Counted from the stretch's first letter, positions 6,060 to 12,965 are shown. The stretch is 32,430 nt of DNA from Lachnospiraceae bacterium (GCA_017408025.1 JAFQVJ010000028.1:1-32430); one strand, 5' to 3'. Notes: generated by a model from the sequence alone, not told the origin. A program made the numbers and translations.

Positions 6060-6115
6060 AGAGAATCTAAGAACAATTAAACGATAATACGTGTTTAATT
6101 ATTCTAAGATTCTCT
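6060..6115. repeat. Long imperfect inverted repeat
   Basis: Arms of 23 nt (6060-6082 and 6093-6115) pair with two mismatches around a 10-nt loop. It is AT-rich, ends in AGAGAATCT/AGATTCTCT, and has no T run after it. Extrusion on single-stranded DNA would make a long hairpin, a possible complementary-strand origin or packaging signal. Confidence 0.8.
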
Positions 6116-6228
6116 AGAGCTCCCCCTTCCCCATCTCCTGGGGGGAGAAAAAATTCCTCGTGGCTATTTTTCATTTTATCACGAAAACCTAGATTCTAGC
6201 TTGCTTTACACATAATATCATAAAACAC

Positions 6229-6248
6229 GCTTGCTAATATTCGTAAGC
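6229..6248. other. Candidate nicking-site hairpin with TAATATTC loop
   Basis: GCTTGC (6229-6234) and GTAAGC (6243-6248) pair over 6 bp (one G-T), presenting TAATATTC as the loop. The nonanucleotide TAATATTCG matches the geminivirus origin TAATATTAC at its first seven positions; the other strand reads GAATATTAG, also 7 of 9. One arm (GCTTGCT) is repeated directly 30 bp upstream at 6199-6205. Given the CRESS-like Rep this is a reasonable nick site, but AATATT is common in AT-rich DNA. Confidence 0.5.
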
Positions 6249-6306
6249 CTATAGTTGGTCTCCGCGTATCTAGTTTACTGGCTAAAGCTACACTAGGAAA
6301 GCTTGT

Positions 6307-6359
6307 ACGGTACAGACAACCCCCTTACGGGGGTTCATGGGCTAGTACCGTCGCCCATG
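6307..6359. repeat. Tandem GC-rich hairpins with GGTAC inverted repeats next to rep
   Basis: Hairpin 1: AACCCCC (6318-6324), loop TTAC, GGGGGTT (6329-6335). Hairpin 2 follows with no gap: CATGGGC (6336-6342), loop TAGTACCGTC, GCCCATG (6353-6359). The loop of hairpin 2 contains GTACCGT, complementary to ACGGTAC at 6307-6313 upstream, so a pseudoknot or alternative pairing is possible. It starts 11 bp past the rep stop. There is no T run in the rep direction. An origin, a packaging signal or a rep mRNA 3' structure are all possible. Confidence 0.65.
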
Positions 6360-6369
6360 TTGGCTCAAT

Positions 6370-7365
6370 TTACTTTGCTATCTTAAATGGAGTGGTTTTG
6401 CAAGGTTGCCATTCGTCATATTTAACCTGTCGTTCATTGATTCCGTCCTTTGTGTATTCCCACACTCGATTTATTCTACGAAGGAAAGCTTGATATGACT
6501 CCCATTCCTCACGCTGAACGCTGGGATATTGCTTTTGAACGGATATGTTTGAGACTATATATACCGTTGTATAACACGCTACCTTGTTATTATATCTACA
6601 TCCCAACTTAACAGGATGACCGTCTAAATATCGTAACATCTTTTCCATAGGTAAAGAACTTCTAAATTCATCAAAGACAACAATGTCTTGACCCTCATAA
6701 TCGTCAAAAGGGTTACGGTAATCATCTACAATGTATATGTTTTCATAACCATGACGTTGAGCAATTCCACGTGTCTTGCCTACACCAGTAGAACCATATA
6801 TATACGTAACATCAACCATTCTAAATACCTTGCGATACTTTTCATTCAACAACGTTTGTCTAACCTTATCTATCTTATCAATTTGCATTATGTACGACGG
6901 ATTCTCCTTTATTATATCAAAGTTAGTCATGCCAGATGAAATCATATCGTATAAGTCGTCTAAATCACTTCTATGTCCTTGACGCTCCAGAGGTAGTTCT
7001 CCCTGTTCATAGTGACTATCTACATGGTTAGTCTCTTCTTTATCCGTCCCTTTCCATTTACCCTCTTTAAATACATAATCTCTGTTTTGCTGAGCAGTAC
7101 CTTTTGATACCTCAAAGTGTCCACCTTCAAAATGCTTTTTTATCGAAGATTGCCTAACAGCAGAAGAGAAGTGCAAGTATATATGTGTATGGAACGTACC
7201 TTGTTTGCCTGTCTCATCAGACAAACACATGTAAATCAAGCTTTTAAAATTGCCTACAAGTTCTATAATCTTATCGTGGGTATATCCTTTTAAATCAGGA
7301 TTGTTTATAGTTATCTGCCACTTGCGTGATTGACAATCATTCTTTTTTTCTGTATTATCTTTCAT
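6370..7365 (-). CDS. rep: CRESS-like Rep: HUH endonuclease + SF3 helicase
   Basis: 331 aa from MKDNTEKK; TTGGAG lies 6 bases before this ATG, while the in-frame ATG 15 bases upstream (7380) abuts the att core and has a poorer site. Endonuclease domain (about 1-110): motif I KWQITINNP (15-23), motif II FHTHIYLHF with the metal-binding H59 and H61, motif III DYVFKEG with a single catalytic Tyr (Y97) and K100. Helicase domain (about 180-300): Walker A GSTGVGKTR (191-199), Walker B VVFDEF (229-234), motif C VYIVSN with N273. This motif set and spacing match Reps of circovirus/geminivirus-type CRESS-DNA viruses and related bacterial plasmids, not the pII of M13. It would nick the origin, stay on the 5' end and unwind for rolling-circle replication. 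Confidence 0.9.
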   Translation of the reverse strand: MKDNTEKKNDCQSRKWQITINNPDLKGYTHDKIIELVGNFKSLIYMCLSDETGKQGTFHTHIYLHFSSAVRQSSIKKHFEGGHFEVSKGTAQQNRDYVFKEGKWKGTDKEETNHVDSHYEQGELPLERQGHRSDLDDLYDMISSGMTNFDIIKENPSYIMQIDKIDKVRQTLLNEKYRKVFRMVDVTYIYGSTGVGKTRGIAQRHGYENIYIVDDYRNPFDDYEGQDIVVFDEFRSSLPMEKMLRYLDGHPVKLGCRYNNKVACYTTVYIVSNISVQKQYPSVQREEWESYQAFLRRINRVWEYTKDGINERQVKYDEWQPCKTTPFKIAK

Positions 7366-7381
7366 AGGTGCTCCAATCATT

Positions 7382-7430
7382 TTGACTTTTAATCAAGTTG
7401 TCCCGGGTTCGATTCCCGGGTGGTTCACTA
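7382..7430. repeat. attR core (49-bp direct repeat, copy 2)
   Basis: Exact copy of 292-340: the tRNA-Lys 3' half without a 5' half, so it is not a working tRNA. It marks the right boundary of the element. The chromosomal sequence that originally followed tRNA-Lys resumes at 7431. Confidence 0.93.
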
Positions 7431-7436
7431 ATAAAA

Positions 7437-7476
7437 GCAAAAAGGAAGACCTTTTGACGGGTTTTCCTTTTTTTGC
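7437..7476 (+). terminator. Original tRNA-Lys operon terminator, displaced by the prophage
   Basis: AAAAAGGAA (7439-7447) pairs with TTCCTTTTT (7464-7472) in a T-rich 3' half. It begins 7 bp after attR, so before integration it lay just behind tRNA-Lys. The element now supplies its own terminator at 349-376. It is AT-rich and probably moderate in strength. Confidence 0.6.
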
Positions 7477-7489
7477 TAGGAGGAAGGTT

Positions 7490-8539
7490 ATGAAAATTAC
7501 GGTAATAATACCTTCACTTAACCCTGACGGAAAGTTAGTTCAGGTGGTGAATGGGCTTATTGATAAAGGCTTTGAAGATATAGTGTTGGTCAATGACGGC
7601 AGTGACAAAGAACATATGAAGCCATTTGAAGAAGTAGGTAAGTATAAACAATGCCATATAGTGAGCCATGATGTTAATAGAGGAAAAGGTAGAGCATTAA
7701 AGACAGCATTCCAATATTGCATAGATAATAGAAAGGATATTGATGGCGTTATCACAGTAGATGGGGATAACCAGCATAGTGCAGAGGATATATGTGCATG
7801 TGCCTTGAAGATGATAGAACTTAAAAATCAAGTTATTTTGGGTGCTAGAGATTTCTCTGGTGATAATGTTCCACCGAAAAGTAAATTTGGCAACAATATG
7901 ACCAAATTTGTATTTAGAGTCTTTTGTGGCTTAAAAATTTCAGATACTCAGACAGGGCTTAGAGTGATTCCTTTTGAACACCTGAAGCTTATGACTGAGA
8001 TTAAGGGTGAGCGTTTTGAATATGAGACAAATATGTTATTAGAGATGAAGCAAAGTCAAATTCCATATACGGAAGTTGGAATTAATACCATATATATAGA
8101 GGAAAATGCTTCAACACATTTTCACCCAATTAAAGATTCAATAAAAATATACGGTGTAATATTGAAGTTTTTGATGAGTTCGTTATTGGCTTCTGTTATC
8201 GACATAGTGGCATTTGCTGTGCTTAGTGGTGTTTTCTGTAGCCTGGAGCCAGTATTGAAGATATTTATAGCTACCGTTGGGGCAAGAATTATTTCATCTA
8301 TGGTTAATTTTACTTTTAATCGCGGGGCGGTGTTTAAATCATCGGTCTCTGTAAAGAAATCGATGATGCGATATTACATATTGTGCGCCATTCAGATGAT
8401 GATTTCATTTGGTCTTGTGTGGGGAGTTACAGAGCTTCTCACAATGGGAAATGTTGCTACAGTCATAGCAAAAATAGTTATTGATACATGTTTATTTATT
8501 TTTAGTTTTAAAGTACAGAGAGCGTGGGTTTTTAAGTAA
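7490..8539 (+). CDS. GT2 glycosyltransferase fused to a GtrA-like membrane domain
   Basis: 349 aa starting at [19 protein letters not shown] precedes the ATG. A longer frame from 7382 starts inside attR and has no ribosome site. Residues about 1-220 are a family 2 glycosyltransferase of the dolichol-/polyprenyl-phosphate mannose synthase kind: [23 protein letters not shown] with the metal-binding acidic residues, and [10 protein letters not shown]. Residues about 225-349 form a GtrA-like domain with four membrane segments and the typical [11 protein letters not shown]. Such proteins move a sugar from a nucleotide to undecaprenyl phosphate and help flip the lipid-linked sugar for wall or surface polymer decoration. 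It sits immediately right of the prophage with only 59 bp upstream, so it may once have been served by the tRNA promoter. Confidence 0.9.
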   Translation: MKITVIIPSLNPDGKLVQVVNGLIDKGFEDIVLVNDGSDKEHMKPFEEVGKYKQCHIVSHDVNRGKGRALKTAFQYCIDNRKDIDGVITVDGDNQHSAEDICACALKMIELKNQVILGARDFSGDNVPPKSKFGNNMTKFVFRVFCGLKISDTQTGLRVIPFEHLKLMTEIKGERFEYETNMLLEMKQSQIPYTEVGINTIYIEENASTHFHPIKDSIKIYGVILKFLMSSLLASVIDIVAFAVLSGVFCSLEPVLKIFIATVGARIISSMVNFTFNRGAVFKSSVSVKKSMMRYYILCAIQMMISFGLVWGVTELLTMGNVATVIAKIVIDTCLFIFSFKVQRAWVFK

Positions 8540-8548
8540 TTATATCAT

Positions 8549-8577
8549 TTGACAGTAGAGGTCAGATATGCTATGCT
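8549..8577 (+). promoter_or_regulatory. Promoter of the cold-shock gene
   Basis: TTGACA (8549-8554), 17-bp spacer, TATGCT (8572-8577). The leader to the ATG at 8623 is about 40 nt. Confidence 0.75.
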
Positions 8578-8622
8578 ATGAGAGGTTGCTGTTGCAATCA
8601 GATATATTTTTGGAGGTACAAA

Positions 8623-8820
8623 ATGAAAGGTACAGTTAAGTGGTTTAATAACCAGAAAGGTTACGGTTTCATTTCTGACGAGCAGGGAAATGAAGTGTTT
8701 GTGCATTTCTCAGGTATTGCTACAGAGGGATACAAGACTCTCGAGGAAGGTGCAGAAGTAGAGTTTGATATCACAGATGGAGCTAAGGGCCCTCAGGCAG
8801 TAAACGTAACAAAGTTATAA
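8623..8820 (+). CDS. csp: Cold-shock protein (CspA family)
   Basis: 65 aa, [16 protein letters not shown] start, with RNP1 (KGYGFI) and RNP2 (VFVHF) motifs of the single OB-fold cold-shock domain. It binds single-stranded RNA and DNA in the cytoplasm and acts as an RNA chaperone. TTTGGAGG lies 8 bases before the ATG. An upstream in-frame ATG at 8578 would fall right at the promoter -10 and is discarded. Single gene with its own promoter and a bidirectional terminator shared with the converging hslO gene. Confidence 0.97.
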   Translation: MKGTVKWFNNQKGYGFISDEQGNEVFVHFSGIATEGYKTLEEGAEVEFDITDGAKGPQAVNVTKL

Positions 8821-8920
8821 TTATTCGTGAAATAATGTGCCTTTTCTTTATAAATTTTCGACAGCATAGCAGTAGGACGTTTATGAGAATTTAGCTATTT
8901 GTTTTAAAGATGATTTAACA

Positions 8921-8950
8921 AAAAAAGACCGGAGTATTCCGGTCTTTTTT
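8921..8950. terminator. Bidirectional terminator between csp and hslO
   Basis: AAAAAAGACCGGA (8921-8933), loop GTAT, TCCGGTCTTTTTT (8938-8950). The stem is perfect, with T runs on both strands, between converging genes. Confidence 0.93.
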
Positions 8951-8953
8951 ATT

Positions 8954-8984
8954 GTAAAGGAAAGTTCTCGAAACTTTCCTTTAC
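8954..8984. repeat. Dispersed hairpin repeat, copy 1
   Basis: GTAAAGGAAAGTT (8954-8966) and AACTTTCCTTTAC (8972-8984) pair perfectly around CTCGA. It follows the preceding terminator's T run by 3 bp (ATTG junction). Near-identical hairpins lie at 12966-12990 and 26557-26587. Confidence 0.85.
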
Positions 8985-8991
8985 ATGTAAA

Positions 8992-9861
8992 CTACTTTAT
9001 AAGTTTTTTGATATCATCAATTGAAAATGTGTAATTTGTATTGCAGAAATGACAATTAAGCTCCACATCTTTACCTTCATCAATCATGCTTTCAAGCTCT
9101 TTTCTTCCCACGCTAATAAGTGCTTTTGTGACACGTTCTCTGCTGCAGTTGCACTTGTAGGCAGTCGGAACGGTGTCAGTGAACTCTACTCCAAATGGTT
9201 CCAGTATTTTTTCAAGGATACCTTCAGGCGACAGCCCGTCCTCAAGCATGGAAGTGACAGAATTGATTTCATTGATACGTTTCTCTAACTCATCTATAAC
9301 TGAATCCTCTGCAAAAGGCATAAGCTGTATAATAAAGCCACCTGCCTGACGCACGGTATTTTCCTTATTCATAAGTACGCCTAGACCTACAGCAGTAGGA
9401 ATCTGCTCACTTTTTGCAAAATAATATGTAAGGTCCTCTGCAATTTCACCAGTGATAAGGTCCGTCTCGCCAACATAAGGTTCTTTCAGTCCCATATCTC
9501 TTATAACACGAAGTGTTCCATATCCTATAGCACCACCTACATCAAATTTACCCATAAAATTAGGTGGATTCACAAAAGTAGGATTATTAACATAGCCCTT
9601 AACATTAGAAGAAGAATCTGTTGTCACAGTGAGCCCATTTAACGGGCCGTCTCCTTTTATCTGAAGGGTTAATAAATCCTTTTCTCCTTTGAGAGAAGCT
9701 CCCATCATGGCACCGGCGGTTAATAATCTTCCCAGAGCAGCTGTTGCTACAGGACTTGTGCCATGAATTGAACGTGCATGTTCAACAAGGTTTTTTGTTG
9801 TGGCTGCAAATGCGCGAATCTGCTGGTTAGCAGCCATTGCTCTTACAATATAATCACTCAT
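8992..9861 (-). CDS. hslO: Hsp33 redox-regulated chaperone
   Basis: 289 aa, the usual Hsp33 length. The N-terminal holdase domain contains the conserved GRLLTAGAMMGASLKGE and GGAIGYGTLRVI stretches. The C-terminal redox switch has the four zinc-binding cysteines C237-x-C239 and C270-x-x-C273. Oxidation of these cysteines releases zinc, unfolds the linker and activates the dimer to hold unfolding proteins in the cytoplasm. ATG at 9861 has AAAGGAG upstream. It follows the methyltransferase gene by 30 bp on the same strand, so the two are probably one operon. Confidence is high. Confidence 0.97.
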   Translation of the reverse strand: MSDYIVRAMAANQQIRAFAATTKNLVEHARSIHGTSPVATAALGRLLTAGAMMGASLKGEKDLLTLQIKGDGPLNGLTVTTDSSSNVKGYVNNPTFVNPPNFMGKFDVGGAIGYGTLRVIRDMGLKEPYVGETDLITGEIAEDLTYYFAKSEQIPTAVGLGVLMNKENTVRQAGGFIIQLMPFAEDSVIDELEKRINEINSVTSMLEDGLSPEGILEKILEPFGVEFTDTVPTAYKCNCSRERVTKALISVGRKELESMIDEGKDVELNCHFCNTNYTFSIDDIKKLIK

Positions 9862-9891
9862 AATAATACTCCTTTTATGATTTTATAATAA

Positions 9892-10647
9892 TTAAAGCTT
9901 TTTGCCATGCTCTTTAGCGATAATATATATTCTATCATCATCGTTTTTTACGGGAATCTTTGTAAATGCGCTGTATGAAGTGATAAACTCCATACCCGCA
10001 TCCCGAAGAGCAGATTGGATTTCTTCAACGGTATAGCCACGTTGTATATGTGTTTCTTCGTATTTAGTATATCTGCCGTCGTCGTCCTTAGCAAAAATTG
10101 TTAAATCATATTGATTAAGTCTGGTATCAGAATAATATGAATTTTCCCAAATAAAGCTGCCTTCATCGCGATTTTCGGCGATAACTGTATCGCCCATATT
10201 TTCGTATTTGTGGATTGTATTCAGGTCAAATATGAATATACCATCCGGATCAAGATAGTTATTAACAAGCCTGAATACCTGAACTAATTCATCGTATTCC
10301 AGTATATAATTCATGGAGTCACATATACTGACAGTGGCAGCAACAGTACCATACAATTCGAATTGGCGCATATCCTGTAATAGATATAAAATATCAAGTT
10401 CAGAATCATATCGTTTATCCATAGCTGTAGCAAGCATATCTTCAGAATTATCAATGCCTATCATGTCATAGCCTGATTTGGCAAGCAACTCTGTTATGTT
10501 ACCAGTACCACATCCCATGTCAAGGACAAGTCCGTCATTTACACCATAGTCATGTAACAAGCTTATGAGATAATGGCTCCATTCCTCATAAGGTATATTG
10601 TCCATGAATAAATCATAAAACTCTGCAAAACCTGTATAAGAATCCAT
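9892..10647 (-). CDS. Class I SAM-dependent methyltransferase
   Basis: 251 aa. The SAM-binding motif I LVLDMGCGTGNIT (about 41-53) and the acidic motif II MIGIDNSEDML (about 62-72) define a Rossmann-fold methyltransferase; CDSMNYI (about 108-114) is the post-motif substrate-side loop. Substrate unknown: related soluble proteins in Firmicutes are annotated only as class I methyltransferases. GGGGTG lies ahead of the ATG. First gene of a two-gene operon with hslO. Several weak leftward promoter matches upstream cannot be ranked. Confidence 0.9.
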   Translation of the reverse strand: MDSYTGFAEFYDLFMDNIPYEEWSHYLISLLHDYGVNDGLVLDMGCGTGNITELLAKSGYDMIGIDNSEDMLATAMDKRYDSELDILYLLQDMRQFELYGTVAATVSICDSMNYILEYDELVQVFRLVNNYLDPDGIFIFDLNTIHKYENMGDTVIAENRDEGSFIWENSYYSDTRLNQYDLTIFAKDDDGRYTKYEETHIQRGYTVEEIQSALRDAGMEFITSYSAFTKIPVKNDDDRIYIIAKEHGKKL

Positions 10648-10727
10648 ATAACACCCCGTCTTTCATATTTCTACACATTATTTTTCTCACGTTCAAATAC
10701 TATCAGTTTTTTATGGTAAAAGCAAGC

Positions 10728-10756
10728 TTGATTATTGCTTGACCTTAGATTATACT
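10728..10756 (+). promoter_or_regulatory. Promoter of the 10805 membrane protein and HAD genes
   Basis: TTGATT (10728-10733), 17-bp spacer, TATACT (10751-10756). The leader to the ATG is about 42 nt. Confidence 0.65.
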
Positions 10757-10804
10757 ATCTAGCAGAAATAATTTAAATATACGCAATATAAATGGGAGAA
10801 TGAA

Positions 10805-11830
10805 ATGACGTTAAGTAAAATGTACACACATATAAGAAAAGTTAGCTTGAGACATATGATATGGCCGATATTTCCGATTATCGTTGCGGCAGGTATTCTT
10901 ATACTGCTTCCCTTTCAAGATATGATCAATCCTATAAGAGTGTCGTCAACTGAAGAGGTGATAAAAGCAGTGGAGGAAGGGCACACGTATTTAGAAGTAT
11001 CCATCCCAAGATTGATATATAGTGGTTACAATCACATGAAGGATTCGGATGTGTATGGAGAGTATTACTATGATCTTGTGGATGATAGCAGTTGTGTATT
11101 TTTTTTGATAGAGCCATCCGAGGAAGGAGAAAACAAAAGTATTCTCAGCAATGTGTCAATTCGGGTAAAGGTTATAGCGACAAATGGTATTTTTGATAAT
11201 ATGCTGGAGATGTTTTCAAGTGTCATTGACTGGACACCAGAAGGTGTTGCCAGCGTTACAAAACCATACATTCTTAGTCAGCTGGATTATAGTTATACAA
11301 CATATTTGGTTATATTTCTTGCAGTATGTGGATTGCTAACATATGGTATAGTTCTGTTTGTATATAATCTTATTTTTGTAATAGCGCCTTGGATGAGTCC
11401 GAGAATAATTTATCCAAAATTGCAATATGAGCGTAAGCTATTTAATATAAATGGATTTGTAGAAAAGGTTGTAAAAGAAATGGAACAGCCAAGGATATGT
11501 GAGGGTAATATGTATATTACCGATCATTTCTTTGTCAATATAGGAAAAAACGAGATTTGTATTATTCCTACAGATAAGATAAAATTTGCTTATGAGCACA
11601 GCACATTAAAGTCGTTTCTTGGAATGCACCTTGATGTGACATATACTTTGCATCTTAAGTGTACAAAGTTAGTCAGATATCATGTGACTAAGTTGTCTTT
11701 AGAACAGGCAAATCTGATTCTTGAGTACTTTAAAGAAAATGAGCCAGATATTCTTATCGGTTATACAAATGAGAATAAGGAACTTGCAAAAACTATAATT
11801 AATCGCAGTACTGGATGGTTTAAGAGGTAG
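10805..11830 (+). CDS. Uncharacterised membrane protein, 341 aa
   Basis: Two membrane segments, about 19-36 (IWPIFPIIVAAGILILL) and about 168-195 (a long hydrophobic stretch with LVIFLAVCGLLTYGIVLF). They enclose a roughly 130-residue external domain; a soluble C-terminal domain of about 145 residues is rich in beta-type segments (MYITDHFFVNIG, ICIIPTDKIKFAYEH). The C-terminal part recalls PH-like domains that read out as short strands, but that is a guess. GGGAGA precedes the ATG. The stop is 2 bp before the HAD gene start, so the two are one operon. No family recognised with confidence. Confidence 0.8.
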   Translation: MTLSKMYTHIRKVSLRHMIWPIFPIIVAAGILILLPFQDMINPIRVSSTEEVIKAVEEGHTYLEVSIPRLIYSGYNHMKDSDVYGEYYYDLVDDSSCVFFLIEPSEEGENKSILSNVSIRVKVIATNGIFDNMLEMFSSVIDWTPEGVASVTKPYILSQLDYSYTTYLVIFLAVCGLLTYGIVLFVYNLIFVIAPWMSPRIIYPKLQYERKLFNINGFVEKVVKEMEQPRICEGNMYITDHFFVNIGKNEICIIPTDKIKFAYEHSTLKSFLGMHLDVTYTLHLKCTKLVRYHVTKLSLEQANLILEYFKENEPDILIGYTNENKELAKTIINRSTGWFKR

Positions 11831-11832
11831 AC

Positions 11833-12489
11833 ATGAAAGATATATTATTATTTGATTTGGACGGAACATTGACGGAACCTAAGGAGGGAATAACAAAATG
11901 TGTGCAGTATGCTCTTGCCCATTTTGGAATCGAGGTTAGGGATTTAAATGAACTTATGTGTTTTATAGGACCACCACTCATAGAAAGCTTTCAGATGTTC
12001 TATGGCTTTGATAAAGCAAAAGCGGAAGAAGCTACAGTTAAGTACAGAGAGCGCTACAAGGATATAGGTATATTTGAAAATGGAATATATGATGGGGTTA
12101 TCGATTTATTGAAAGCATGCAAGCTGGCAGGTAAAAAATTGTGTCTGGCAACCTCAAAACCAGAGGTTTTTGCAGTTAGGATATTAGAGAAATATGGTAT
12201 GGCTGAGTATTTTGACGAGGCTGTAGGCAGTACTCTGGATGGAAAAATTAATGCAAAGGACCAGGTTATAAACGAAGCTTTTAGAAGACTTGGGATAGAT
12301 GAGGAAAAGAAGGCGAAAGTTATCATGATTGGGGACCGAAAGCACGATATTTTAGGTGCAAAGAAATGTGGAATAGAGTCCATAGGTGTTAGATTTGGTT
12401 ACGCTGAAGCAGGGGAGCTGGAAGAGGCAGGTGCCGACTATATAGTTGAAACCATGGATGAGCTCCAAAGGCTATGCTGTTCGTTATAA
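11833..12489 (+). CDS. HAD-family phosphatase, phosphoglycolate phosphatase-like
   Basis: 218 aa. Motif 1 LLFDLDGTLTEP has the nucleophile and acid/base Asp pair near residues 7 and 9. An alpha-helical cap (about 18-80) is followed by motif 2 in CLATSKPE and motif 4 in MIGDRKHDILGAK. This is the Gph/PgmB-like subfamily with a C1 cap; such enzymes dephosphorylate phosphoglycolate, sugar phosphates or nucleotides, and sequence alone does not tell which. AAGAGGT before the ATG overlaps the end of the previous gene, so translation is probably coupled. Confidence 0.92.
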   Translation: MKDILLFDLDGTLTEPKEGITKCVQYALAHFGIEVRDLNELMCFIGPPLIESFQMFYGFDKAKAEEATVKYRERYKDIGIFENGIYDGVIDLLKACKLAGKKLCLATSKPEVFAVRILEKYGMAEYFDEAVGSTLDGKINAKDQVINEAFRRLGIDEEKKAKVIMIGDRKHDILGAKKCGIESIGVRFGYAEAGELEEAGADYIVETMDELQRLCCSL

Positions 12490-12622
12490 ATCTGTTGCTT
12501 TAATAGTTTACAGTAAAAAAATAGTTGTGGACATTTTTGCGTTAGTGTGTTAAACTACAAAAGAAATAAAAGGGAAGGTGCCGGTACGGTAGTTCTTAAT
12601 ACTGAGTAGAGGGTGAACAAAA

Positions 12623-12916
12623 ATGACAAAAAAAATAAGAACTGAAGAGGTGGATCACTTATTTGAAGCGATTCTTACTCTTGAAAACAAAGATGAGTGC
12701 TATCAGTTTTTTGAAGATGTATGCACCGTGAATGAATTGTTATCTCTTGCACAGCGATATGAAGTGGCTCAAATGCTTAGAAATAAAAATACTTATCTAG
12801 AGATAGCTGATAAGACAGGTGCATCAACAGCAACAATTAGTCGTGTTAATCGATCACTTAACTATGGAAATGATGGATATGACATGGTATTTAAGCGTTT
12901 ATCAGAACAAAAGTAA
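12623..12916 (+). CDS. YerC/YecD-type TrpR-superfamily regulator
   Basis: 97 aa, all helical. It matches the Firmicute YerC family: a helical dimerisation part (EVDHLFEAILTLENKDECYQFFEDVC) and a helix-turn-helix (ITKT-like segment YLEIADKTGASTATISRVNRSLN). In Bacillus YerC is linked to regulation next to purine/pcrA-region genes; its ligand is unknown. GAGGGTG is 7 bases upstream of the ATG. It is a single gene with a 130-bp upstream region and a strong terminator. The upstream region has only a weak -35/-10 match (TTGTGG, 17 bp, TGTTAA). Confidence 0.9.
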   Translation: MTKKIRTEEVDHLFEAILTLENKDECYQFFEDVCTVNELLSLAQRYEVAQMLRNKNTYLEIADKTGASTATISRVNRSLNYGNDGYDMVFKRLSEQK

Positions 12917-12931
12917 AGATTTTATGAAACG

Positions 12932-12959
12932 AAACAGCTGGTCGAAACCAGCTGTTTTT
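12932..12959 (+). terminator. Terminator after the YerC-like gene
   Basis: AAACAGCTGGT (12932-12942), loop CGAA, ACCAGCTGTTT (12947-12957) continuing into Ts. A perfect 11-bp stem. Confidence 0.92.
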
Positions 12960-12965
12960 ATTGTA

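Larger units (their letters stand above)
5834..6369. other. 536-bp non-coding region, probable replication origin of the element
   Basis: No supported gene on either strand. It lies where the rightward repressor operon and the leftward rep gene converge. From left to right it holds: four TGCGACA-type repeats, the repressor-operon terminator, a 56-nt imperfect hairpin, a C-rich/G-rich stem followed by As (6120-6156), two direct GCTTGCT repeats, a hairpin with TAATATTC in its loop, and two back-to-back GC-rich hairpins with GGTAC-type inverted repeats. This density of repeats and hairpins resembles the intergenic region of filamentous phages and the origins of rolling-circle replicons. Confidence 0.7.
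292..7430. mobile_element. Inovirus-like filamentous prophage, 7.09 kb, in tRNA-Lys
   Basis: A 49-bp perfect direct repeat (292-340 and 7382-7430) made of the tRNA-Lys 3' half bounds a gene set unlike the flanks. It contains a tyrosine integrase, a Zot/pI-like ATPase, several 41-114 aa proteins with single or double membrane segments, a signal-peptide protein with a C-terminal anchor in the pIII position, a 51-aa pVIII-like coat protein, a small putative ssDNA-binding protein, a ribbon-helix-helix regulator and an HUH-helicase Rep. Gene order and size match filamentous phages. No secretin (pIV) gene is seen, as expected for a host without an outer membrane. All expected modules are open and unbroken, so the element may be functional. 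The Gram-positive host and CRESS-type Rep are the odd points. Alternative: an integrated plasmid that captured coat genes, less likely given the M13-like order. Confidence 0.9.

Noticed and set aside
6119-6156. C-rich/G-rich stem as a terminator
   Set aside because: It is followed by As, not Ts, on the + strand, and on the - strand the T run precedes the stem.
5834-6369. CRISPR array suggested by short repeats
   Set aside because: Repeats are 7 bp with irregular spacing and mixed orientation; no cas genes in the window.
7382-7489. N-terminal extension of the glycosyltransferase starting with TTG inside attR
   Set aside because: It would translate tRNA sequence, has no ribosome site, and the internal ATG at 7490 has a perfect one and begins the conserved domain.
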